A stretch of 64,000 nucleotides of DNA from Hungatella_A sp034142505 (GTDB taxonomy: Bacteria > Bacillota > Clostridia > Lachnospirales > Lachnospiraceae): positions 1 through 64,000 of the forward strand of contig JAWZDV010000030.1 of the NCBI GenBank assembly GCA_034142505.1. The letters are read 5' to 3'. Below the pieces are notes generated by a model. That model was not told the origin of the DNA. It ran no database searches and saw only the letters and a program-made list of their open reading frames with translations. The position numbers and the translations under genes were made by a program. This document shows positions 8,561 to 18,882 of the stretch, piece by piece (the first letter of the stretch is position 1; every line of letters starts with the position of its first letter).

Positions 8561-9913
8561 TTACAGTTTTTCCCCATTGGATTCAATCACCCGCTTATAC
8601 CAGTAAGCCGAATCTTTCATAGTCCGCTTCTGTGTTTCAAAATCCACATACACCAGACCAAAACGCTCATTGTAGCCGGAAGCCCACTCAAAATTATCCA
8701 TAAGGCTCCAGCAGAAATACCCCATGGCATCCACGCCGTCATCGGCGGCCCGGCGGTATTCCCGCAGATAACGGGCCAGGAAATCGATGCGGTCCCGGTC
8801 GTGGACCTTTCCGTCAAGATGTACCCAGTCCGTACCTGACATTCCGTTTTCGGTAATCAAAAATGGCTTTTTGTAACGCTCATAGAACAGCTTCGGACCC
8901 CAGTAGAGCGCCTCCGGCGATACGGACCAGTAGTATGCAGTTCTGGCAAAGCCGGGTTTTCTGGCGCACTCTACCGGATTTCCGTCCGGTCCCATGGTAA
9001 TGAGACGGGCGTTATAAATGTTAGCTCCGAGAAAATCAATCGGCTCTGAAATCAGCTTCATATCATTCTGTCCGATCCGTGGTAATGAGGCCTCAAACAG
9101 CTTCATTCCGCCCTCCGGGTATTGGCCGAAAAATACCGGGTCCATCCACCATACGTTGTTCCAGAGATTTTTCTCCTTTACAGAGAACATCTCCCGGCGG
9201 GCAGCTTCCATATCTGCCTTCGATTCACTGGCCGGCGCGCAGGTGATTCCCACCGGAGCGTAGCCGATAACCACCGGCTGTTTCGCGTAAGCGCGAATGG
9301 TCTGCACCGCCCTGCCATGGGCAAGAAGCGAGTGGTGGGATGCCAGAAGTAAATCCTTCAGCCCCAGGCGTAATCCCGGCGCCTGATTTCCCTTATCATG
9401 CCCCCGGTCGATATAACACTGCGGTTCATTCTGTGTGATCCAGTATTTGACCCGGTCTGAATACCGCTCCACAATAACTTTTACATAATTGGCAAACCAT
9501 TCCGGGCTTTCCGGGTTCAGCCAGCCGCCCCGTTTATATAACTCGTAGGGATAATCCCAGTGGAATATGGTGACATATGGCTCAATCCCATTCTGAAGCA
9601 GGGTATCGATCAGACGGTCATAGAATGCAAGCCCCTTTTCATTGATTGTTCCTGTTCCATCCGGTAGAATTCTCGGCCAGGATATGGAAAAGCGGTATGC
9701 CTTAAGCCCCATATCCTTCATAATCTTCACATCCTCCTCTATCCGGTGATAGTGGTCGCAGGCGACATCCCCATGATCTCCATTTTTCACAAAGCCATCT
9801 TTCCGGAAAACCAGATCCCAGACAGATAACCCCTTTCCATCCTCATAGGCCCCACCTTCAATCTGATAGGATGCGGTCGCCGCCCCCCACACAAAATCTT
9901 TCTTAAATCCCAT
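8561..9913 (-). CDS. GH1 beta-glucosidase or 6-phospho-beta-glycosidase
   Basis: 450 residues, the normal length for the family. It opens with the GH1 signature FKKDFVWGAATASYQIEGG. The acid/base glutamate lies in ITQNEP and the nucleophile glutamate in ITENGMS. It would hydrolyse beta-glucosides or beta-galactosides in the cytoplasm, since no signal peptide is present. Upstream in-frame codons extend into the previous gene, but the start at 9913 fits AAAGGAA at suitable distance and the conserved family N-terminus. It is the last gene of cluster 1, 28 bases after the GH43 gene. Whether its substrates are phosphorylated cannot be told; the associated importer is ABC-type, which favours unphosphorylated sugars. 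Confidence 0.93.
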   Translation of the reverse strand: MGFKKDFVWGAATASYQIEGGAYEDGKGLSVWDLVFRKDGFVKNGDHGDVACDHYHRIEEDVKIMKDMGLKAYRFSISWPRILPDGTGTINEKGLAFYDRLIDTLLQNGIEPYVTIFHWDYPYELYKRGGWLNPESPEWFANYVKVIVERYSDRVKYWITQNEPQCYIDRGHDKGNQAPGLRLGLKDLLLASHHSLLAHGRAVQTIRAYAKQPVVIGYAPVGITCAPASESKADMEAARREMFSVKEKNLWNNVWWMDPVFFGQYPEGGMKLFEASLPRIGQNDMKLISEPIDFLGANIYNARLITMGPDGNPVECARKPGFARTAYYWSVSPEALYWGPKLFYERYKKPFLITENGMSGTDWVHLDGKVHDRDRIDFLARYLREYRRAADDGVDAMGYFCWSLMDNFEWASGYNERFGLVYVDFETQKRTMKDSAYWYKRVIESNGEKL

Positions 9914-9941
9914 TGTCTTCGATTCCTTTCCTTGATATCCT

Positions 9942-11426
9942 TCATAGAAATTGAAATTCATATAAATCAATGGCCCCGTCACCCTCATACCGAAAATAGA
10001 GTGCCCATACTCCATTGGAAACACTTATGTTTCCCTCGCATACTGTCATTTCAAAACCAGCCATGTCAGAACCAGCCGCGTCAGAATTCTCAGTTTTAAA
10101 TCTCCCTGTCAAAATATCAATCCTGCCGACCGGGTCCTCATCCGGGTCAGTCAGAACAAGCAGGCGGCCTTTCGCCTCTCCTCCCACAACCACGCGGATT
10201 TTTTCAGCTCCATGAAACTGAAAATATTTATAGCCAGCCACACTCCCCCGCCTTATATTGGCAATATAGGGGATAGCATCCTCCGCCCCGTCACTGCCTC
10301 TCTGGGTAAAATAAGGGTATCTTTCATCCACCAGGGCACAATCCGAGTAAACCACCCCGCACGCACTCCATAAATTACATGCGATAGCCGCCATATAACT
10401 GCCTTCCGCAATCAGCGGCCCCTGATTCAGCCCGCATGAAGTCATTTCCACCTGGGGAATAGAGCCGTCCGCCAGAATCTCTATTTTTTCCGCGCAGGCC
10501 TGTCGGCTGAACTTGGTGCCATTGGTCTGCCGGTGATAAAATACATACCACTGCCCATGGATCAGTTCCATCCCGCCATGGGTATTGCCCAGAAAGTTTT
10601 GTGCTTCCTCCATCCTTCTGCCCCGATATCCCACGTCCCCCAGCGCGATCAGCTGTCCTCCAAAGGTATAATCCCTGTCAGGATACCGGCTGACTGCATA
10701 GCAGAGCGAAAAGCTCTGCACGTCAGAATAGACAAAATAGTATCTGCCGTTTATCTTCCGGATGGAACTGGCTTCGTAAAACTCATGACCCTCAAAACCA
10801 GTCCCCAAACTGTTCTCCAGCGTGGGAATCAGGGAAGCCGGACTGTTTTTGACCGTCATCATATCCTGATGCAGCTGCATAACCTGGGAATCCTTCGTGT
10901 GGTCAATGTCAGCCCTGTATCTCGGACCGTTCCCGGAATACAGGTAAATACATTTGTCATCATCAATAAAGACCCCAGGATCAAACTGGATATAATCCCC
11001 GGGTCTCCTGCCCAATGGAGTTCCGTCTCCATGCCGCACCAGCCCCAGATAATCATATTGGCCCGCCGGTGTCTGGCTGACCGCCACCCCGATTTCCGGA
11101 AGCACATCCATACAATAATATAAATAATATCTGCCATCCGGCCCGCGGACCACGTCAGGCGCCCATAAATAATGGGTATGGTCCTCATTTCTCGGGTCCT
11201 GGTCTCTCCGGTAAATAACCCCTTCATACCGCCATTTCGTTAAATCACGGATAGGGGCGGAATAGCAGACATAGTCGTTCATACAGTAATGACCGCCGTC
11301 AAACCGGTCATGGCTTCCGTAGAGATAAACCCGGTCCCCAAACACATGTGGTTCCCCATCCGGAATATATTCCGTCAACGGCAGAAATGGGTTTACAATA
11401 AATGGATCTCTTTTTTCTTCTTCCAC
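9942..11426 (-). CDS. GH43 glycosidase (arabinofuranosidase/xylosidase type)
   Basis: 494 residues with a five-bladed propeller domain. The candidate catalytic triad is visible: Asp23 in YIPDGEPHVFG as base, the FDPGVF aspartate as modulator and the glutamate of GHEFYEASSI as acid. A C-terminal beta-rich region of about 150 residues may be a carbohydrate-binding module. No signal peptide is present, so it acts inside the cell, probably on alpha-L-arabinofuranosyl or beta-xylosyl residues. The GTG start at 11426 is preceded by AGAGGTGA, which contains the stop codon of the response-regulator gene, so the two genes are likely translationally coupled. Confidence 0.9.
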   Translation of the reverse strand: MEEEKRDPFIVNPFLPLTEYIPDGEPHVFGDRVYLYGSHDRFDGGHYCMNDYVCYSAPIRDLTKWRYEGVIYRRDQDPRNEDHTHYLWAPDVVRGPDGRYYLYYCMDVLPEIGVAVSQTPAGQYDYLGLVRHGDGTPLGRRPGDYIQFDPGVFIDDDKCIYLYSGNGPRYRADIDHTKDSQVMQLHQDMMTVKNSPASLIPTLENSLGTGFEGHEFYEASSIRKINGRYYFVYSDVQSFSLCYAVSRYPDRDYTFGGQLIALGDVGYRGRRMEEAQNFLGNTHGGMELIHGQWYVFYHRQTNGTKFSRQACAEKIEILADGSIPQVEMTSCGLNQGPLIAEGSYMAAIACNLWSACGVVYSDCALVDERYPYFTQRGSDGAEDAIPYIANIRRGSVAGYKYFQFHGAEKIRVVVGGEAKGRLLVLTDPDEDPVGRIDILTGRFKTENSDAAGSDMAGFEMTVCEGNISVSNGVWALYFRYEGDGAIDLYEFQFL

Positions 11427-11432
11427 GAAACA

Positions 11433-13010
11433 TCACCTCTTTAATCTCCGGTATTCAAGCGGCTTCATGCCCTCCAGCCGCTCGAATACCTTGTTAAAAT
11501 GGTTGGAGCTGGAATAGCCAACCATCTCACAAATCTCATAAATCCGCAGATCGGTCTCCAAGAGCAGAGTTTTCGCCCGCTCCACACGAAGGGTAATCAA
11601 GTAACTTTGATAAGTCATCCCTGTTTTTTTCTTGAACAGCTGGCTGAAATAATAGGGATTGATAAAAAAGCGGTCTGCGATCTCATTTAAGCCAATCTCC
11701 TGGTTGAAATGCTTCGCAATATAGTCTTTGGCTTCCTCAATCACATCTTTTTTCTCCGGCAGATGGTCTCTCAGCATCAGTTCATTCATGCCTTTTAAGG
11801 TGTTGATAATCCAGTTTTTCAGCTGCTCTACCGTCTCAAATTTGGAGATACTTTCCAGTGAAAATATATTTTTGCCCAGATACTGGTTCATCTGAAACTG
11901 AACGTAAGGAATCTTCCGTATGCCGGTCAGAATCAGATTCAGGCTCAGCTGCTGTAAGTCCTTCAGACTCAGCTCCGTCTCCCGTCCGATCTTTCGGAAA
12001 ATATCCTCCACCACCTCCCGGCAGCCGGCATCATCCAGCCGGTCAATAGAAGTTTCCAGTCGTTTGATGTCCTCCACTGCCACGAGGGTGGGTCTGTCCT
12101 TGATCTCGCCAATCCTGGCGTAGGAGATCACGCTGTCCGGCCCGTTTAGGATTTTGTAGTTGAGTGCGCACCTGGCTTCCGCCAAAGATCGGGGCAGGCT
12201 TTCAATCTCACGGTATGGCAGACCCATGCCGATGCACACCGTGGTTTCCAGCATCCGGGCCAGGCCGCTTCTGTATTTTCCTACCGCATAATACAGAGAG
12301 CGAAGTTCCATCCCCGGCTCCAGCGCTGCCGCCACAATCACGGAAGACGCGGTATCTGGAACCACCACAAAAGAGTTCAAAAATCCCAGGTCCTTTCCGC
12401 CGTTCTTCTGTGCCGACCGGAGAAACTCCTCCCACTGTTCCTGATTCCTGTCGTCACCCCGCTCAATTTCCAGGCAGATGTATTTTTTACCGGAGACCGG
12501 AAAACCCAACTGCTCCAAATGCTGTTTCATCACATCGGAATCACACCGGTTCTGGTTTAAAAAGTCCTTCAGTATATATTCCTGTACCGTGCTTTTCAAA
12601 TGCCGCACTTTCCTCGCCTTCTCCTGCTCTTTTTGAATCTCCTGGCAGACCTGGGTGATCACCCGGTGCAAATCCTCTTCCTCCACCGGTTTCGTGATAA
12701 ACTCTTTGACTCCCAGGGTGATCGCTGTCTTGGCATATTCAAATTCGGCATAGCCGCTGAGTACAATGTACTTTGCGGGAACCCCCGCCTCCTGGATTCT
12801 CCGAATCATAGGAAGGCCGTCACATTCCGGCATTCTGATATCGGTCAGAACAATGTCGGGGCTCAGCTTCACGGCTGCTTCATAGCCGCTGTTTCCGTCA
12901 TAGGCCAGCGCCGCCACCTGGCACCCCGGACAAAAACGCTCCACTAAAAACTGAAGCCCCTCAGCAATCTCCGGTTCATCATCCACGATCAGTATTCGAT
13001 ATCCCATCAT
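11433..13010 (-). CDS. YesN-family response regulator (receiver plus AraC DNA-binding domain)
   Basis: 525 residues. The receiver domain has the acidic pair in ILIVDDEPEIAEG, the phospho-acceptor Asp in VLTDIRMPECDG and the lysine in FITKPVEEED. A long middle region follows. The C-terminal two helix-turn-helix AraC domain (IADRFFINPYYFSQLFKKKT, then ICEMVGYSSSNHFNKVFERL) binds DNA. It overlaps the end of the partner kinase gene by 32 bases. I infer that it activates cluster 1 through the direct repeats at 20729-20759 and 25369-25399. The start is the tandem ATG at 13010 after GAGGAAGAAA; an upstream in-frame start lies deeper inside the kinase gene. Confidence 0.95.
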   Translation of the reverse strand: MMGYRILIVDDEPEIAEGLQFLVERFCPGCQVAALAYDGNSGYEAAVKLSPDIVLTDIRMPECDGLPMIRRIQEAGVPAKYIVLSGYAEFEYAKTAITLGVKEFITKPVEEEDLHRVITQVCQEIQKEQEKARKVRHLKSTVQEYILKDFLNQNRCDSDVMKQHLEQLGFPVSGKKYICLEIERGDDRNQEQWEEFLRSAQKNGGKDLGFLNSFVVVPDTASSVIVAAALEPGMELRSLYYAVGKYRSGLARMLETTVCIGMGLPYREIESLPRSLAEARCALNYKILNGPDSVISYARIGEIKDRPTLVAVEDIKRLETSIDRLDDAGCREVVEDIFRKIGRETELSLKDLQQLSLNLILTGIRKIPYVQFQMNQYLGKNIFSLESISKFETVEQLKNWIINTLKGMNELMLRDHLPEKKDVIEEAKDYIAKHFNQEIGLNEIADRFFINPYYFSQLFKKKTGMTYQSYLITLRVERAKTLLLETDLRIYEICEMVGYSSSNHFNKVFERLEGMKPLEYRRLKR

Positions 13011-14808
13011 TTTCTTCCTCTGTCCTTTGTGGTATGTAAATCTCAACCACGGTTCCCGTTTCCATGTCATCACGCAGTTTCAAGTAATAAGGCTCGCCAT
13101 AACGAAGTTTAATCCGCTCCGCGATATTTTTTAATCCAATACTGGAATGCCCTTCCTCCAGTCTCACTTCCTGAGTCCGTTGAGACGATATCCCGGTTTC
13201 GAGCAGCCTGTTAACCTCCCTGACACGGTCGGCGGGAATCCCCTTTCCGTCATCACAAATCTGCAGCAGTATATTTCCTTTCTCATCGAGAACCCCAGTT
13301 ATCTTCATGTGAAGGGGATTTCCCCAGCCTCGAAAGCCGTGCTCAATGCTGTTCTCAATCACCGGCTGCAGAATCATCGAGATCACACCGGAATCCAACA
13401 CCACCTCCTCCACCTCGACTTCCAGTGAAAACATATTCCGGAAACGCATATTTTGTAATTTGATATACGCCTGGGCATACTCAATTTCATCGCGGATTTT
13501 ATGAACGGCAGACGGGTCGCTGAGAGCCAGACGAAACATCCGGGCCAGCAGCTTTACCATGTCCGCCACCTCATCCGCCCCGCTCTTCAACGCCTTCATA
13601 CGGATGGATTCCAGGGTATTGTAAAGCATGTGCGGGTTGATCTGGGTCCGCAGTGCCAACAGCTTCGCGTTCCGCTGCTTGATCTCCCCTAAATACACTT
13701 CCTCAATCAGGGTTTTGATCTTCGTCACCATATGGTTATAACTGGCAATCAGGCTTCCGATTTCATCGTTGGCCCCATCACTGCTTAACAGCTTATACTC
13801 CCCGTCCTCCACTTCTTCCATCCGCTTTTGCAGCCGGCGGATCGGGCTGGTTATGGCTTTGCTGAGTATCATAGACATCATTCCCACCGCCAGAATGCAC
13901 ACAAACACGGCCAAAACCGTGACATACTGGACCCGGTTGATTTTAAACAGCAGGTCGCTCCTGGGAATGACTGCGTTGATAGAGAGACCGCCCTTCTTTG
14001 TCTCGCTGTTTAAGATAATATAATCTTCCGGTTTCTTATGATAAAGTAAAATGTCCTCATCCATGGCCTCGCTCCAGTTTATCCTTCCGCTGGCCACATC
14101 GGAATCATACAGAACGCCATTTTCTGAATTGGTGATGCTGATTTTGATATTGTACTGGTTTCTGGCCAGAAGAAAACCGTCGCTTAAGCGGACCAGGCTG
14201 GAGGGGTCTAAATCCAGCAGCAGCATTCCCATATAAGCGCCATCCCGGTTTAGAATTTTTCGTCCCACCGTGAACACAATTCCATCCTGGTTCCGATTAT
14301 AATACGCACAGTCGTGTACGGCTGTCAGGGTAATGGCCTCCCTGCTTTCCCGGACTTCCCCAAGCCATGGCTGCTGCATCAAAACCTCATGGTTTACCAA
14401 GTCTCCCTCACTGCTGAACTGATACAGCTTCCCGTCCTCCATCAACAGACAGATCGTCTTGATCTCCGGTTTCATCGTAATCAGCCGCAGCATAATTTTC
14501 CGCATATCCATCTGCTGATTAACCCGCTCCGTAACCGGCAGTTCTTCGTTCTGACTCAAATGGATAATGATATCGTTATCTACCAGCATCGACTTCGTCA
14601 GACGATCGTATTCCTCTATAAAATCATCCATGTCCGCCACAATCTGAGAGCTGAATACGGAGGCGAATTCCAGCGAAGTATCCTCCAGATTATCTGATGA
14701 TACCTTATAAATCACCGCGCTGACCACCACCAGCGGCAGCACGCAGGCAAACAGATAACTGACCAATAATTTCGTTGCAATCTTCATATTCTTCAGCGGA
14801 CTTTTCAT
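12979..14808 (-). CDS. YesM-family sensor histidine kinase
   Basis: 609 residues. An N-terminal membrane segment (residues about 12-33), an extracellular sensor of about 260 residues, a second membrane segment near 305-325 and a HAMP linker precede the kinase core. The phospho-histidine is in INPHMLYNTLESI, typical of the His_kinase/YesM group, followed by a HATPase domain with ENSIEHGF and DDGKGIP. The start at 14808 has AAGGAG 6 bases upstream and shares one base with the TAA of the GH78 gene. It probably senses the imported oligosaccharide, perhaps through the binding protein, and phosphorylates the adjacent regulator. Confidence 0.94.
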   Translation of the reverse strand: MKSPLKNMKIATKLLVSYLFACVLPLVVVSAVIYKVSSDNLEDTSLEFASVFSSQIVADMDDFIEEYDRLTKSMLVDNDIIIHLSQNEELPVTERVNQQMDMRKIMLRLITMKPEIKTICLLMEDGKLYQFSSEGDLVNHEVLMQQPWLGEVRESREAITLTAVHDCAYYNRNQDGIVFTVGRKILNRDGAYMGMLLLDLDPSSLVRLSDGFLLARNQYNIKISITNSENGVLYDSDVASGRINWSEAMDEDILLYHKKPEDYIILNSETKKGGLSINAVIPRSDLLFKINRVQYVTVLAVFVCILAVGMMSMILSKAITSPIRRLQKRMEEVEDGEYKLLSSDGANDEIGSLIASYNHMVTKIKTLIEEVYLGEIKQRNAKLLALRTQINPHMLYNTLESIRMKALKSGADEVADMVKLLARMFRLALSDPSAVHKIRDEIEYAQAYIKLQNMRFRNMFSLEVEVEEVVLDSGVISMILQPVIENSIEHGFRGWGNPLHMKITGVLDEKGNILLQICDDGKGIPADRVREVNRLLETGISSQRTQEVRLEEGHSSIGLKNIAERIKLRYGEPYYLKLRDDMETGTVVEIYIPQRTEEENDGISNTDRG

Positions 14809-17186
14809 TATGACTCCTTCTCTATCACCCGGATTCCTTCCGGCACCTGATAGTTGATCGTTAAGGTTCCCTGGGAATCCTTCTCCCACCTGACCTGGAT
14901 CACGCCCTTTGGCGTCATGACCTCCCCGTTCGCCCATGTGAGAGTTCCGGGAACCGGAGATATGCTGACACGGTTAAATCCCGGTTCCACCGGGCGGACT
15001 CCCAGCACAACAGCAGGCAGTTCATAGAGAATGACCGATGCCCAGGCATGGCAGTCGCTCCGCTCATCGGTGTCATTTTCCACACACGTTGTCATGTGAT
15101 TGGTAACCATTCTGCGCCATATCTCCCACAGTTTCCCTGTTTCTTCGTATAGTCCGGTCTGTTCCAGCGCGCGGAACAGATAATAACTCATGGAAACCGA
15201 ACACTGGGCGTATTCGCCGTTTCCCACCGTTTTTTGAAGCAGACGGCGGCCTTCTGCCGGAGAAAGCACCTGGGACAGCACGCCAAACACCTGGCAGTGG
15301 ACACTGTACTCACAGACTCCCGGCCCATCCTGGATCAATCCGTCTTCCCCCATGCATTCCCGCCTCACAGCCTGACTTACCAGACTGGCCCGCCGCCGGT
15401 ATTCCCTGCCTGTGTCTTTTCTTCCTGCAAACTCCGCCAGTCTGGCCCCGCACCGTAGACCCAGAATATAGAGCAGGCTTTCCATCGTAACCGGCCCTAC
15501 GTTTGTCGCTGTGGGAACCCCGGCAGTCTCCTGCCACTGCTTTGTCCAGTCCACAAAGGACCAGTAATCCTGCTTCTGGTTCCTGTCCCCGATTTTAGCC
15601 ACCATTCCCTGCTTTGTTAAATGACGGCGGAAAAATCCGAGGACGCCGTCAACCGCCGGCAAATGCTCCCTGACCAATTCCAGGTCGCCAAAATACATCA
15701 TATGGTCATAGACCATCATAATGTAATAGATGGAAAATCCTGGAATGACATGGCTGCGCAGAGCCGGTGCGCAGCTGTTGATCATCCCGTCGCCGTGGGC
15801 GGAACAGCGGAAATCTTCCATACATTTTCTCGCCAGCCGGTCATCTCCCGATACCATATAAGTATACAGAATTTCCAGTCTGGAATCCATCACATATTGC
15901 AGCTGTTCATAAAAAGGACAGTCTATGTAAGTTTCATGCATACAGCGTTTCAAGGTCCGGAGACTGATCTCCCAGATTGGCTGTAACGTCGGGTCGGAGG
16001 TCTCCACCCACGTGGCCGCCTGGAGCGGATAACCGGTTTCCTGATACTGGAATGATAAAATTTGGAGTTCTTCTTTCGCGGCAATCTCCAGTCTGACATA
16101 ACGGAACGTCCGAAACCAGAATGGTTCATATCTCTCAGGCACCGCCTTTGTCCCATAGCCGCAGACCCGGTACCGGTCCTCCATGCCGGTCAGAGTTCCC
16201 TTCTGATAGTCGCAGCGATCGCCTTTTCTGACTTTCATCCTGTCCTGGTCCGGGTATGCATAGCATTCAGAATAAAGAACTTTGACGACACTGCCGCCTC
16301 CCCCGGCAAACTCAATCACCGGATATCCGGTCATCAGTTCGCCTGCGTCCAGTTCCACAGCCAGGATCGTTCCCGCTGGAATCACAAGCATTTTCCCGGT
16401 TTCCAGCAATTCTGTTATGCCTGCGGCCAGAACAGCTGGTCCAGCACAGTCCGCTAAGATTCCATCCGGCTGATCCGCGCGCGCCCATCCGCGAACGGTC
16501 ACCAGCTTCTGGAACCTGCGGTTTTCATGGTGCTGATGGGGAATGGGACTTTTCTTCAAGACCCTGGGCGTATCTGACAGCTTCATGCGTTCAAACTCAT
16601 AGACCACCGCATCCTGCCATGCTTCATCGTAAAAATCCTTGCGTCTCCAGCCAGCCAGCCGGGGATCTCCCTGGGAATCTTCCGTAATATGCAGCGGCGC
16701 CGGCACCGTCTGTTCCCCCAGCACATGAACACTCCGGTTATGGAAACATTTCCAGCCGGAGCACTTTGAAAAGCGCTCCGGCCAGACAGATATCTCACTG
16801 CCTTCCACCGTAACAGTCACCATGAGAAACGGCAGGCTGCTCCTCAGAATGCTGTGATTCCTCTTGGCAAAATCCGCCGGATACCGAAGTACCTCCACGG
16901 CAATGCAGTTGGCCCCATCTTCCAGCCAGGAAGCCACCCGGCACTCATCATAGTACCAGTTTCCTCCATTTGCTTTACATGGCCCCTCCTGAATAAACCG
17001 GTCGTTGATATACAGTTTATACCTGGAATCCGCAGAGATCCGCATAACCGCCTGTTCCGGTATGTTCTCTGAATATACTATGATTCTGAAACAGACCATC
17101 TGCGGTTCCTGACATTCCATCTCCTGCCAGCCTGGAATCCACATCCGGTTTCCATAAAGAGAATCTGAAGTAATTTTCATATTCAT
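14808..17186 (-). CDS. GH78 alpha-L-rhamnosidase-like enzyme
   Basis: 792 residues. The N-terminal beta-sandwich region (SRYKLYINDRFIQEGPCKAN) is followed by a six-hairpin barrel with the family landmarks DCPFYEQLQYVMDSR and NDTDERSDCHAWAS, and a C-terminal sandwich with VSISPVPGTLTWANGEV. These fit GH78, which releases terminal alpha-L-rhamnose by inversion. No signal peptide is present. It lies between the binding-protein gene and the kinase gene of cluster 1. Exact linkage specificity is unknown, and other six-hairpin families share this fold, though the N- and C-terminal modules favour GH78. Confidence 0.85.
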   Translation of the reverse strand: MNMKITSDSLYGNRMWIPGWQEMECQEPQMVCFRIIVYSENIPEQAVMRISADSRYKLYINDRFIQEGPCKANGGNWYYDECRVASWLEDGANCIAVEVLRYPADFAKRNHSILRSSLPFLMVTVTVEGSEISVWPERFSKCSGWKCFHNRSVHVLGEQTVPAPLHITEDSQGDPRLAGWRRKDFYDEAWQDAVVYEFERMKLSDTPRVLKKSPIPHQHHENRRFQKLVTVRGWARADQPDGILADCAGPAVLAAGITELLETGKMLVIPAGTILAVELDAGELMTGYPVIEFAGGGGSVVKVLYSECYAYPDQDRMKVRKGDRCDYQKGTLTGMEDRYRVCGYGTKAVPERYEPFWFRTFRYVRLEIAAKEELQILSFQYQETGYPLQAATWVETSDPTLQPIWEISLRTLKRCMHETYIDCPFYEQLQYVMDSRLEILYTYMVSGDDRLARKCMEDFRCSAHGDGMINSCAPALRSHVIPGFSIYYIMMVYDHMMYFGDLELVREHLPAVDGVLGFFRRHLTKQGMVAKIGDRNQKQDYWSFVDWTKQWQETAGVPTATNVGPVTMESLLYILGLRCGARLAEFAGRKDTGREYRRRASLVSQAVRRECMGEDGLIQDGPGVCEYSVHCQVFGVLSQVLSPAEGRRLLQKTVGNGEYAQCSVSMSYYLFRALEQTGLYEETGKLWEIWRRMVTNHMTTCVENDTDERSDCHAWASVILYELPAVVLGVRPVEPGFNRVSISPVPGTLTWANGEVMTPKGVIQVRWEKDSQGTLTINYQVPEGIRVIEKES

Positions 17187-17195
17187 TTACCCGTT

Positions 17196-18812
17196 TTATT
17201 TCTGGGTGGACGCATACCAGTCTCTGGCTGACTGGGTCACCTGCTCTCCGCCTGCCGCATACCATTTTTCTACAAATTCATCGAATTTTTCGATAGGCCA
17301 CTCACCGGCGATAATCTTAGAGGCATATTCCACATATAAAGTACGGTTCTGGATGTCGTCATAGCCGTCATAAATATGAGCTGGAATACCGTCGCCGGCA
17401 ATTCGTTTTCCATACTGCTGCACATCCTTCACATTCTGGATGGCCTTATCCACCGCCCACTGATCCTGCTCGTTGGAGGTGAGTTCCAGCAGATGAATCA
17501 CGCTGTCTGTATTGGCAATCGAATCGTTCGGTTTGATTACCTGATTCTCCTGGGTCGTCTTGTCTTCCGGCAGTTTCCTCATGGTCCCGGTCTCATCTTT
17601 TTCGCATATCATTCCTTCCGGCCCCAGATAAAGCGTATCCCACAGTTCCTCGCTGCCAAACGCGTCCAGCACCTTCATGGCTGCCTTGATCCGCTCCTGG
17701 TCCTCCATGTTCTTGACACCGAACTGTGCTCCCATGGTCGGTTTCTTGGTATAGAAAGCTTCATAACCGTCGGCGCTGATTGCCGGCAGTACAGACCAGT
17801 CCGCTTTCACATCGGTTGCATTGTAGATATTGGCCGCATACATATAGGATTGCTCCGCCCACTGGAAGAACACCCCCACCTGTCCGGCATTTACCTTTCC
17901 ATCCCAGGCAGCCTTGTCATTCATCAGGGTTTCCGCATCCAGCAGTCCCTCCTGATACAGTCCGCTGATGAATTCCAGCGCGTCCCGCATATTTGGTGTC
18001 ACCGCTGAGTAGGTCAGTTCTCCATCATAGAGATCCCATTCCGGAAATCCTTCCCACATGGCCACTCCATACATGGCAAACAGATAATCCATCCATCTGG
18101 CTTCTGCCCGGCCGCCGCTTGGAATCTCATCCGCCAGCCCATTTCCGTTTGGGTCCTGGGTCTTAAATGCCCGGAGCACTTCCACGAAATCCTCCTGGGT
18201 CTTCGGCATCTCAAGCCCCAGAGCATCCAGCCAGTCCTGCCGGATCAAACCGCTGTGTCTCGTATAGTCAAGCACGTTAGGAGTCATGTAAATCCGCCCT
18301 TCTCCGGTTGGATCATAACTTCTCATGACATCCCAGGTCTCCTGGGGAATCAGATTCCACAAATGCGGCGCATACTCCGGCAAAAGATCCGTCAAATCCA
18401 GCAGACCGCCTTCCTTGGCCAGCCCTGTTTCCATTCCCATGTTGCTGACAAACTGGACCACATCCGGCATTTCCCCCGCCACAATTTTCAAATTCAGCTG
18501 TTCGCTGTAAGTCTGGCCTCCATTCCACTCCACATAAGGCTGAATCACCCCGACTCCCAGCAAATCCTTATAGAAATTGTAGGTGACGCTGTCTTTCGCA
18601 ACCGGAAGAAATCCCGTATTCGTCGTCCACACCTCCAGATCAATCACATCGCTTCCGGATGCCGCCCCATCAGCCCCGGCCGTGGTTCCTGTCTCCGCGC
18701 CCTTTGACGTTCCCCCGGATTCTGCTGCCTTACCAGAACTTCCGCAGCCTGTAAGCAGGCCTGCCGTCATGGTTCCGGCCAGTAACATTGATAATAACTT
18801 TCTTGCTCTCAT
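17196..18812 (-). CDS. ABC sugar-binding lipoprotein (LplA-like)
   Basis: 538 residues, beginning with a lipoprotein signal peptide whose lipobox is AGLLTGCGSS, so the mature protein is tethered outside the membrane. A Ser/Gly/Ala-rich linker leads into a two-lobed type-1 binding fold with DPNGNGLADEIPS, a loop typical of large LplA-type binding proteins for oligosaccharides. It follows its two permease genes, an order common for LplB-LplC-LplA systems. GGGAGG precedes the ATG. It would capture the oligosaccharide that cluster 1 enzymes degrade. Confidence 0.93.
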   Translation of the reverse strand: MRARKLLSMLLAGTMTAGLLTGCGSSGKAAESGGTSKGAETGTTAGADGAASGSDVIDLEVWTTNTGFLPVAKDSVTYNFYKDLLGVGVIQPYVEWNGGQTYSEQLNLKIVAGEMPDVVQFVSNMGMETGLAKEGGLLDLTDLLPEYAPHLWNLIPQETWDVMRSYDPTGEGRIYMTPNVLDYTRHSGLIRQDWLDALGLEMPKTQEDFVEVLRAFKTQDPNGNGLADEIPSGGRAEARWMDYLFAMYGVAMWEGFPEWDLYDGELTYSAVTPNMRDALEFISGLYQEGLLDAETLMNDKAAWDGKVNAGQVGVFFQWAEQSYMYAANIYNATDVKADWSVLPAISADGYEAFYTKKPTMGAQFGVKNMEDQERIKAAMKVLDAFGSEELWDTLYLGPEGMICEKDETGTMRKLPEDKTTQENQVIKPNDSIANTDSVIHLLELTSNEQDQWAVDKAIQNVKDVQQYGKRIAGDGIPAHIYDGYDDIQNRTLYVEYASKIIAGEWPIEKFDEFVEKWYAAGGEQVTQSARDWYASTQK

Positions 18813-18882
18813 GTAATACCTCCCTGTACATTTTATAATAATTTATCTAAGCCCAAAATTCAATCTCCACCCGGCCATAATA

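Noticed and set aside
13501..14697. several plus-strand frames of 60-130 codons
   Set aside because: All are opposite the YesM kinase and carry no family motifs.
14809..14937. N-terminal extension of the cluster 1 kinase
   Set aside because: These codons overlap the end of GH78 in another frame; AAGGAG and the membrane segment place the start at 14808.
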